The notes under the pieces are model-generated. The model was not told where the DNA came from, made no database searches, and worked only from the letters and a program-made list of their open reading frames with translations. Below, piece by piece: positions 26,316 to 38,300 of a stretch of DNA of 64,000 nucleotides. How positions within the stretch are numbered: the first letter of the stretch is position 1; every line of letters starts with the position of its first letter. The DNA is taken from assembly GCA_021613375.1 (NCBI GenBank), contig CM038706.1:26594866-26658865 (forward strand). The letters run 5' to 3'. The DNA comes from Megaleporinus macrocephalus (taxonomy: Eukaryota; Chordata; Actinopteri; Characiformes; Anostomidae). Both the position numbers and the translations under genes were made by a program.

Positions 26316-29300
26316 TTGGCTCCCTTATACCTCTACAACATGAAGGGGTGGGGGTGAGGGGTGGGGGGGACTGTTCTCAATACTACTGCAAAACAGTGCC
26401 TCAGGCATTGATTAGCATGTTATTAACTATTTCATGCAACAGCTTTCTGGAAGTTAGCTTCTACATTAAAACACTGCAGACACCACCACTGGGAGTATTT
26501 CTGACTGGTAGCATTGCACATAACACCTTAACTACATAATTACACTAATTTTTAAATACTTTATTGTAGGGCTGCAGCTATCGATTATTTTAGTAACCGA
26601 GTATTCTATCGATTATTCCATCGATTAATCAAGTAATCTGATAATATATATTTTTTATTAAAGAGCAATAGTAAATATATAAGATAAAATAAGCATTTTA
26701 TCTTAACATTTTAATAATTACTATTATTGAAATGTATTACTGTATTAATGTATTACTTATATCATACAAATTGCTACAAACACCACCTGATATTTACTTT
26801 ACTGTGTATTTTATGCATCACTGTGAGGGAAGAGGGTGTGTGAGGGGGTGTATGTTATTGCGAGTGTGTGTAACCATAACATACATGCTTTACTAGCATC
26901 ACACAGACTTAAGATAAATGTTATGGTTACTGTGTGTCACTCCGCTCTGTGGGCTGGACGTGTAGACTGACTGTTTCTGCTCAGGTGCCGACACTACACT
27001 GATGCTGTGCTCGGCTAGGGGTAACCGTAAAACTCAGACTCGCTATCAGTTTGCTGGGAAAGCTCAGTCGCTTGCTTTCTGAAGCTAGCTTCTTATTTGA
27101 ATACCTCATTCCACCTTAAATGGTATAGAAGTTCCATTCTGCCGTCTGCAACTGCTGCGTCATTTAAGGTGGAAAGGTGGAATTCACATAAGAAGCTAAC
27201 TTCAGCCACGTCTTTCTTCAGGTTGGCGCTCAGTAACGGCTCCCTCGGCTAGTTCGGTTTTACAGTGGACGTTGGACACTGTGTATGGTTTCCTCTGGCC
27301 CGTCTCTTCTGTTCTCCTCTCCTTATTTTCTCTCTTTCTCTATTTTGCAATCCGCGCCATCAAATCACGACTTCTTCGCGTCACCTGGCAACACCGTAAG
27401 TAAAAAGTCATCCGTGCGCTGTATATGTTTGTATAGATTAAACAAATCTTCAAGGCAAAGAATTTGCTTCAATGATTTTTTGTAATCAAGTTTCTCGAGG
27501 AATCATTTCAGCCCTACTTTATTGGAATTTTCTTTTTTGATGAAGTGCATCAACCAAAACTCACTATGTATTATGTGGAGGACGGACAGTGTTCTCACGC
27601 TGTGTTCCGACATCACGACTGAAGTTGCGTGCCTGTTTGGCTGAAAATCTATAAGCTGTGGCTAGACACATCATTTCAAATACTCTGCTTTTCAGGGCTG
27701 TGTTGAATGATTGCTCTTATGCTTTAAATACTGTCAGACTCCAAGCCATTAAGGGCTCAGAGCTCCGTTTGCTGAAAGGTCAAACAAAGGTCAAAACAGT
27801 GGCACTAAAGACATAAAACATCTAACACAGTTGCAGAGAATGATTAAAAATGAGGACCGAGACCAAGACCAACTTTACTGCTAAAGGATTAAACCTACGC
27901 TGTTGGTAGCTTCCCTGTGCCTAGAACGAGTAGGCATGTGATCACGCTTACGTGAACACTTGTAATGCTGACTGGAGCCTCGGGCAAGCAGGCTTCATTG
28001 ATCTATCGACCGCACAATATCCCAAACAGCAACACAGCCAACATAACCTTGCCCTGGTTTTCAGTCACATCATGTACAACGAACGACAAACCCTGAGCAC
28101 CTTCTCAGTACACGGGATGGAGGGGTCGACCAAAGCTGCAAACTGTGATTTAATGGATTACAACGTCTCAGCCTTGCAGACAGCGTCTACATCACTAGAT
28201 GCCATCCTGCAAAGGCACACCGAGACCTATTTGAATAAAACATTCAAAAGGGGTCATCAATATAACACAATTAATGCTTATGAAGACATTTGGGATTGAG
28301 AGCTATCTTCCCACCCAAGTGTCCAAATTAACTGAGGAAGCTCAGAAATGATCAATATCATTTCTCAGTCAGCACAGATCATTAGGGGTGTTGTGTCTCG
28401 CCTTGTAACAGTTAAAACGGAATAAATTTGTTAGCGGGCCTCGCTGATTCCCACAGAGTGCAGTCATAAATGCACGCTGCATAATATAACCGGGGCTGCC
28501 AGCGCTGGCGGAATGCAGGATGTGTTCAATGATTAGCATCGCTCGAAGATTGTTCTGCAATAGAGAAAGAAAAGTTCAATTGAACGGTCTCAAGGCGGGG
28601 GAAATTAAATCAGCCTCTCAGAGAAGTAAGCCGAGATTGACGATGCAGATAAACCAGGAATAGAACGAGTGGAAAAATAAAAAAATACAACACGTGATCC
28701 TGCCCAGTCTGCCTCCGTCTAGAACACCCTCAGTGCCCCTACATAAACATACTTTACCATTAGCTCTTCATAGCCATGTGTTTTTGTGGCTATAACAATA
28801 TTCTGATACTGAAAGGTGGGTCTAGATATGTTTTATAAAGATCTCGGAACAATTATTTTATTATTGTTTATTATTAACTTGTCGTTAATGACTACCTGAT
28901 TGGGTGTTATATGGATGGGGATCATTCTCAGTTTTTAAACCCGGTGACCACTCATTGTCCACACTCTTAGACATGCCTACCTTGCTGCTCTGACAATACC
29001 TCATCTGTTTCTACAGAGTTTGTACTGGTCATCATCTGGTCCTTTATCACTGGTCACAGGATGCTGTAGGCTGGATTGGTTGGTGGACTATTCTCAGTCC
29101 AGCAGAAGACTCCAGCAGCACTGGTCTGTCTGATCCACTCATACCAGCACAATACACACTAACACACCATCACCACATAGGTGTCACTGCAGTACTGAGA
29201 CTGATCCTCCACCCAAATGATATCTGGTCTGTGGTGGTCCTGAAGACCACTGAAGAACAGGGAGAAGGCTAACAAAGTGCATAGTCTGTAAGTTTAGACC

Positions 29301-32300
29301 TACAAGGGCATCTATTGGGTAAGCAGGGTTGCTAAAAAAGGCTGTAGCTACAAGGAGGTAACTGAGTGGGCGGTCAGTGTTGTTACCTTCATTTCTATTC
29401 AAAACTAATCCAAAACTTTTGTTCTCCTGTGAAACTTCCCATTGTGGAGACACAAGGTGCCTCTACCAAAAGAAAAAAAAATAGCCACATGTGTGTGCGA
29501 GAGAGTCGAGCGCAGTATAATCACACACCACACTGACACGTGCGCACACTCAGTGGCACACTATCATTAACTGATTGTTATCCAATTAGACTATTAGCTG
29601 AGATTGCACTGAGGTTCGCCTCGTGCAGGAGGAGAAACAGAGCGGGGAGCTGTGCCGCAGTCTCCGACTTACTACGAGAGGAATGCTGGATAATTGAATC
29701 CGGTTTCCATCTAGGAGCATACGAGGCGGAGCTGCATCCTGATTGGAAATAAAGACAGGCGTGATTGCAATGAAATTAGACACTGCCTCAATCAAGAAGG
29801 CACACTCTGAGAAAGTCTGAGTAGTACAGCAGCACACAGGCTGCATGATCAGACACAACCCCCAACTTTACAGCTATAAAGCAAACCTGACTCACAACTG
29901 ATTGACCTGAGGTGCCCAATCTTACCCCTCTGGAGAGCTACCACCCTGGAGTGATCAGATCCCACACACTTGCCTCAGAACTCCCTGAGAGCCTTCATTA
30001 ACTGTATGAAAGTTAAACTCCACTGCAGAGTTGGGGACTAAGACTGGGGACGCCCGTAATAAACACTAGAAGCAGCCCACCATGCTAACGATAAGCAATA
30101 ATATTGGCTACTGTAATTATATAGTATAATTATATACCTGAATTAAATCTTACAATGAATATGACTCAGTTCTTAACTGACAAACAACTTCTTTAAACTC
30201 TTAAAGCATTATAATGTATGGATTTTTTAAAACCATGTTTTTTGTGCTTTTTCTCATAAATACATTTTATGCTGTTCTCCAAATAAAAGCATTAAAAAAA
30301 TGTTTTTTTCTTCAAACTAAACACTAGAATTTTATTGCAAATAGATCTGATTTTACATAAGTGCATCCTGCTCTTATATATATGTTATATATATGTTATA
30401 TATATATGTTTTCTCTTCTGAAGTTATCACAATGGTATAAAATATGTCTGTCTGTTTCGGCTCTAAATTCACCACAAATATTGTACTTTTTTTGTCCTCA
30501 GTTTCACAATATAATCCAGACATGAAGCCCGGTGAGCATAAAACTGGTAATTTCCAATGAAGTGGGACTGGGTGACATGGTTATCTCTCAAATTCTGCTA
30601 AATATCTTTCATTATTATTATTATTAAACTTAATTTCCAAAATGGCTTTAAAGACTGGGATGTGATTTTCCTCTTTCTCTCAAAGATGAAAGCTCCAAGA
30701 TCTGTTTATGTGATCTGGGCTCTTAGGGGGAGAGTCCATAGTTCTCAGAGCGCCAGCAACATTGGTTTTGCAGTTTTTGTTCGTTTATTGTCCATTTCTT
30801 TTCTCATTTGGCGGCTACTCATCCTTTTAGACCCATAATGTTGAGCTGTCTTCTCACAGTGGAAGGACTGATGGAAATAAGTGTGGATGTTTTCAGATCT
30901 GAAGTGAAAGTGTGAGCCTGATTTTCTCCTCTCGCTCAAAGATGAAAGCTTTAAGTGCTGTTTATCTGATGGGGTGATTTCGGTGGTCTACCAGGTCGTT
31001 CATGGTTGTAAGGAGTCTCATGTTCTCTGTGACTTGTAATACAATAATGCAATAAATTGAATAATAACTTGAATACATTTAATGATAACTTATTTTCCTT
31101 TAACTGTCCCTTCCTTATACGAGTGAATCATCTTAAATCTACTCAGAAAAACTGCTTTCAATATTTAGACCAACTTTATTCAGCTTTTAGAGCGGAAAGT
31201 AAACAAATGAAGGACAGTGCCTAACTTGAGACTACTAAAATAGGCCTGGGCAACGTTCACCCTGCACAAACAACTAAACTGGAGTCTCTGTATCCAAGAG
31301 TCTGTGTACTGATCAGTATGGTGCCACCTCATTGTTATTTTAGCAGTGTAAACTCCTCAACCACAACTCCCAGAGAGTGTGGCCTCATTAAAAGCAGGAC
31401 AACACTGCTCTGCAGCTCTTATACCTGTAATTAAACTCTAACATCACTTTAAGCTTTGGCACCTCCAAACCACAGCTTAATTGGGCCTCAAAAGCCAGAA
31501 ACATTATTTAGATATACAAAGGTATAGTCAGACTGACTAATGGTGTTGGGCTGCAAAAAATAATTCAGGCATAAACATCAACAAAAGAAATCTGAATCTG
31601 TAAGAGGAAAAACGCTATACTGAATGAATTTAAGCAAATTTAATTTCACTTGATATGATTAGTGCCTGGCCTCGCAGAAAAGCGAGAACAGAGTCCGGAA
31701 CAGACGGAGCAGAACTGTTTGCATCTGTAACTGACAGGACGCATCAATGATGAATCATTTTATGAATCATTATTGAAACACTAAAGACCAACTGTCTGTC
31801 ATCTGAGTTCTGCCAGTAACTTTGAGTGACAACATGAGTGAGGTAAGCCCAGCGCTGCCCTTTAGGCCAAATCATCCACATTTAAAAAGATGTAAACGTT
31901 GATTTAATGGACTGATGATTCCACAGAGCCATTTCAAGCATAATGGAACTGCTCAGTAGTCTGTCCCCAGTGTGGTGGACTGAAGGACCATATGATCACG
32001 ACTTACTGCTATACTAACCATTACTCAATTAATCAGACTAATCTAATTCTTCCACTGTTTCGAGATACACAGTCATTCAGAGTGGGATGGCGTGAAATGC
32101 TCTATTCTGGAGAAACAGAACTGAGGCAGAGTTGTTCACAATGGAGACTCTGAATTTAATGCCTCTGAAAACTCCATCACAGACAACATGCTATAAAAAT
32201 AAAGTATATGAATACACCGTCGGAGGCCTTCCCTGTTGAATTTTATCTCCACCTCTAGTTAGAAAATCCCAAACTAATCAAATAATCAAATGTTAACAAG

Positions 32301-35300
32301 CCATCATCCATACACGAGCAGCTAAAACGTCAATACGTAATCAAAACAATGTTAGAAGTTAGAGCAGTCGTTATTAGTGTGTATGTATAACTGGAGAGTA
32401 ATATTATGACCACGCATGCTCAGAATGTTGTCGTTGCCCAGTTTCAGTTCCTATTACTGAACTTTTAGCCGCCCAATCTTAATCCCTCATATGTTCAACT
32501 CTCTCCTTATTATTCACCACCTTTCCTGCATCACCTGGCGAGTTATTATCAACAGTAACACACAAAGGCAATAAGGGGGAGATATACGGATGGAGTGATG
32601 GTGTAGATTTTGGTTCCTATCGCTCAGCCCTGCAGGGGCAAATGAATTTATTAACATCCACTTCTTCAGAATCTGAATCTCAACCTCATTAACTAACTGT
32701 TGCAGTCTTTCTGGCTGCCGTGGCTCGGATCCCAGCGGCTTCACACACCAGCTCTCCTCGTCCCCTTGTCTGAGATAAACACCTCGTGGTCCCCTGTCAG
32801 CTAAATTAAAGTCATGGCTCCCAGCATAATCATGCAAAAGAAAAAAAACACTCATTAATTTGTTCCCTTTGATCACAGTCATTAAAGATAGATGGAGGTG
32901 TTTGTTGCGTCTCTGTCTGCGTCTCCGAAATAGGAGAAATCAGTGTCTCACAGACTGACAGTGACTAACAGCCAAAAAGTCCTAAGCACCTAGAAAAACA
33001 AGCCCATTCCTCTCGACAATACGTGTGTTCTTGCTTGGAATCGCATACCATATAACATTAAACACAAATATGGTATACAAAAATCATTTCTAGTGTCCGT
33101 ACACTTCTGCTCAAAAGTTTGGGGTCATTATTCAGTAATAATGCGTTTACTATACAATTAAACTGAGCTGAATGTCACGCCCCGCCTGTCTCGCCTGCCG
33201 GTGTCCTTGTTTACGTGCCGTCAGTGCTCTGTGCTTCTGATTTGGTCATGTGTTCCTCTTGTCTGCGCCCCTCACCTGCTCTTGATCTGTGTCCCTCCTG
33301 TTCCAGCTGTCCCGTGTTGCCTGTCTTATTATATACACCCCGTTTTCCGCTTGTTGGGGTCCGACATCTTGCTGTCTTTGCGGAGTTTAGTCTGCTGTGT
33401 CTGTGTTTAATTGTTATATTCTCAGGATCTCTAGCTTTGTTGTTTTTTTTGTTTTTCCCCTGTTTTTGGGTAGTTCTGCTTTGTAGTTTCCTCAGTGTTT
33501 CTGTTATTAAACCTCATGTGCATCTATATCCGCCTCTCCAGTCTCCTCAAGTCTCACAAACTTCATTTAAACTTAAACTAATACGCTAGTCCCAGTTACA
33601 GTATGCTTGAAACAACATAAACTTGGACATGCTAATAATATGGAAGTATATTAAATACTATGCTGTAACTTCCTAATGATTGGAATTTGTTATCACAAAG
33701 ATGCTACAGATGTTTATTTTCCTAGCGGGAACTGGTTATCAGGTTTCAAATCTGAGGCACTGGGGACGCGAGTGTCTTTATAAGCTTATTCTGCTTCACA
33801 GATTTCACAATTAACATGAAATTGCTCGCGGCTGCGTTCATCCACAGGCTCTTCATTTTTATAGCTTCTCACAACCAGCGTGAGACCTGCGAGAAGTTTA
33901 ATTGCAGAATGCTTTTATACACATATCTTTAAAGAAAGGGATTCTATTTGAAGGCAATCAGAGACACCAAATATTTCATCAGTAGCACGGATTTAATTTA
34001 AAGTAGCCTCGATTAGCCAAAGCAGGTAGTAGACAAGCGGACAAACAAAATCAGCACAGTGTTATTGCTATTTGTGTGTATCTAAATAAAAAAAATATAT
34101 ATACATTTAAAGAAAAATATTACTCCATTTTTACTTCCATTTGCACAGTGCTGTATACATACACACACAATGGCATTAAAGCACCAAACAAATCTTGTTG
34201 TATAATGTTTAATTGTTACTTTTTTATTCCCCTCTAAAGTTAAAACTTTGGAAATATGAAGGTTTTTGTTCCAACTGAGACGGTTTGTTTACTAGATCAG
34301 GTCTCTGGATGAGGAATGTGTAATAAAAATGTAAACATGAAACAAAAGGCATTCTGACTGTGAGCTGTGATGTCCAACAGCAAAGAAATGTGTGGCTGTT
34401 TGCAGCCATAAACGCTATGCTTAAGCAAAAAAAATAATTTTTTTTTTACAGCTAGCACTTCATGACATGATAAAAAATAATAATTTCAAAATTCATGGAA
34501 AACAAGTCCAATCAAGTCCCAAGTACAAGCCACTTTTCGTTTTCATGTTTTCAACATCAGGTTACTTTTATGTGGTTACACTTCTCATTAGGGGTGTGGC
34601 GAGACACTCACCTCACGAGATGAAACGAGATACAATATTGGGTTCACAAGAACGAGACGAGACACGATATTGGGTTCACGAGACACGAGACGAGATACGA
34701 TATTGGGTTCACAAGAACGAGACGAGATACGATATTGGGTTCACGAGAACGAGACGAGGCGCGATACTGGGTTCACGAGAACGAGACGAGGCGCGATATT
34801 GGGTTCACAAGAACGAGACGAGGCGCGATACTGGGTTCACGAGACGAGACGCGATATTGGGTTCACAAGAACGAGACGAGACACGGTATTGGGTTCACGA
34901 GAACGAGACACGAAATTGGGTTCACGAGAACGAGACACGATATTGGGTTCACAGGAATTAGGTAAGACACAATACTGGGTTCCCAAGACAAGACACGATA
35001 TTGGGTTCACGAAAATGAGACACAATATTGGGTTCATGAGAATGAGACGAGATACGATATTGGGTTCACAAGAACGAGACGAGATACGATATTGGGTTCA
35101 CAAGAACGAGATGAGACAATATTAGGTTCACGAGAACGAGACACGATATTGGGTTCACAAGAACGAGACGAGATACGATATTGGGTTCACAAGAACGAGA
35201 CGAGACAATATTAGGTTCACGAGAACGAGACACGATATTGGGTTCATGAGAATGAGACGAGACACGATATTGGGTTCACGAGAACAAAACACGATATTGG

Positions 35301-38300
35301 GTTCACGAGAAAGAGACACGATACTGGGTTCACAAGAACGAGGCAAGCCAATACTGGGTTCACGAGATGAGACATGATAGTGGGTTCACAAAAACAGGAC
35401 GAGACACAATATTGGAACACGAGATGAGATGAGACACAATATTGGGTTCATGAGAAGGAGATGAGACACGTTATTGGGTTTGTGGCTTGTCTGTCACTCT
35501 ATTAATGTTTATTGTTTTCACCGGGAACCCAAAATGCTGCCAGACATACGACTTAAAAGTAGCAGGAGTATCTTCTTTCCTCCAACTCTAGTGGCTGCTA
35601 CTAGAACAGATCCTCAGTAACTGCAAGATAATGTATTACAAGCTCTTCTGCTTAGAGCTGCTCTGACTGCTGAGCTGTCGCACTTGCCACCGCTGCTGCT
35701 GTGCTGCCAGATCCCTTCAGTTCATACTACACAACTGATTCCCCCCGCGAGACCGGTGGATTTTAATCTTGCGAGATCTCACACCCCTAGTTCTCAGGTG
35801 ACTCTATCAACGCTATGGGCCCAAATATGCAGGTGGCCATTATTTCTCAAACTTTGACAGTGCTAAGAGCTGATCAGTGATGTAAAACATTTGACTCTTA
35901 CGTAGGGAGTTAAGATTTGCTGCGCAAGACACCTTAATACAGGCCCCTGGAGTCTGAAAGGGAAATACAAAGCATTTGTGACGTGTCACACAGCATAGAG
36001 ATCTGTTAATCCCTAGTTTTTTTTACATTTACTTTGACTTATTTCACTGCAGACAGTATTAACTAGGGCTGAGAGTAACTTGATTACAAAAAATCATTGA
36101 TGCAAATTTGCCTCAAAGATTCGTTTAACCCATACGACCATATACAGTGCACTGTTTTGCATGGATGACTTTTACTGTTGCACAGTGCGGACTTACGGTG
36201 TAGCCAGGTGACACGAAGATGACGTGGTTTGATAGCGCGGATAGCAAAATAGAGAAAGAGAGAGAGAATAAGGAGAGACGAACAGAAGAGTCAGGCCAGA
36301 GAAACCCATACACAGTGTCCAAAGTTACAGGTGCGGGAATGTAAGTGCTGCACCATTTAAGGTGAAACGGGGAATTCAAATAAGAAGCTAACTTCGGAAA
36401 GCAAGCTACTGAGTTTCCAGCAAGCTGATAGCGAGTCTGGCGGTGCATCCGAAATCTCCTACTTGCCTACTACTCAGTAGGGAAATCAGTAGGCGAGCGC
36501 GGCTAATATATCCGAATACTCAGTAGGCACTGAGTATTAAATGACTGGTATCTACTGAATCGGCAGCCATTTTTATGTAGGCAAACACAGCACACTGCGC
36601 TATCCCATGATTCATCTGGAGCCGCAGATGAATTCAAAGCGGAGGATAAAAACAGTGAGAAGCGGAACGTCGGCTGTGTGTACGCAGCTACGGCTAGTAA
36701 ACTGCCGCTAGAGAAGCTACTGCTGCGGTAAAAAAATGATTCAATTCCTCCCCACTCGTCTTCTCTGAGCTACAGCTCGACACTGTCTGAGTACATATTC
36801 AGACAAAAACGCAAATCAGTGTCACAGGACGCTGGTAATATGACAGATGTAGTATGTCAGAGATTGTGTGGTTACTAAAACTCGTCTACTGAAACTGCCT
36901 ACTAGTCTGCCGCTCGAGCAGTACGTACTGACTCTAATCCAGTACTTACTGACTAGTGGGACTAGCCGAGCACCACATCAGTTCTTCAGCATGTGAGCAG
37001 AAAACAGTTCAGTCTACACGTCCAGTCCACAGAGCGGAGCGCCACACAGTAACAAAAACATTTAGCTTAAGTCAGTGTGATGGTGAGTTGAGAGGAAGGC
37101 TAGTAAAGTGTGTATGTTCGTTATGGTTATATGTAATGGCTAGTTAAGAACTAATGTTGGTGTGATAGCGAGCTATTATTTTTACATTTCAATAATAGCA
37201 ATTATTAAAATGTTTACTATAAAACCTTACTATATGTAATTTAAGCACTAAAATCTTAACAAATCCTGTCTTATCTTATATATTTACTACTGCTCTTTAA
37301 CAAAGCAAAAATATTTTTTTATCCAACTACTCGACTGATCAATGGAATAATAAAAAAAAAAATACTAAATTACTAAAATAATCCATAGCTGCAGCCCTAG
37401 TATAAACCCAAGAGATTTCATATTTTGTCTGGTCAATTGCATTTCATATGTTCCTACGTTCATTCCTGTACTTTGTTCCTGCACCACATCCCAAAAACAG
37501 TTGCTATTTTGTCCCATTCTTACTGCAAACGTCTTAAAATGTTTGTTGATATGGGGTTGTTTTATAATTTACACACATTCTCTAGAGGGGTCAGATCAGG
37601 ACTGCAGGCAGGCCAGCACCACCCTTTTCTTCTGCAGATATGCCTTTGTAATGTGTGCGGCATGTTTTGCATTGTCTTGCTGGAAAGTCTCTGTAAAAGA
37701 TGTAATTTTCTGCATTAATGCTGCATCACAGAAGTGTAAATTACACAACCCACACCAGGTCCGGGCTTTTGGACTTGTGGCTGATGACAGTTTTTGGTCT
37801 GGAGCAGCTGGTATCCACTTTTTTCTAAAAAGATCTGGAATACTGAGTTGCCTGACCATAACATACGTTTTTGCTGTGCATTGGTCCAGAGATGTTCACA
37901 TGGCTAACGGACTTGGTTAGGCTTTTGTTTTGCACAGTACAGTTTAAGTCTGTATTGCAGTGCTTGAATTGCATTGCCTACTGCAGCTCTTGATGCAGTC
38001 ACGTCTGATGGATCACTCAGAGATCACTGGTGTTCAGCGTATGTCCTTTCCCTTCACGTACTGTAATTCCTCCAGATTCCTTGAATTGATCAATGATATC
38101 CATTTAATCTTTCTTTTGTGGATACTGCTTTTGTACCAAATCATGATTACGTTCACATCACTTGTTTGAAATCACTTGTTCTTGTTCTTTTTTTTTTTAA
38201 ATCTCATTACTAGCCCTAAACTGGAATGTGCTGCAGGCCTGAAATGCAGGAACAGATGTATATTAACAAGTGAAATGTTAAAATCAACAAAAATAAATTG

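Noticed and set aside
27952..28299. 115-codon plus-strand open frame
   Set aside because: Composition looks protein-like, but no recognisable family, no strong Kozak start and no convincing splice partners were seen.
34467..35346. Open frames with repeated FTRTRRD / LGSQERDE / REPNIVS peptides
   Set aside because: Products of the minisatellite inside a transposon, present in several frames and both strands.
37425..37920. Plus-strand frames of 97-139 codons
   Set aside because: They lie inside the decayed inverted-repeat transposon and do not read as a transposase in either strand.
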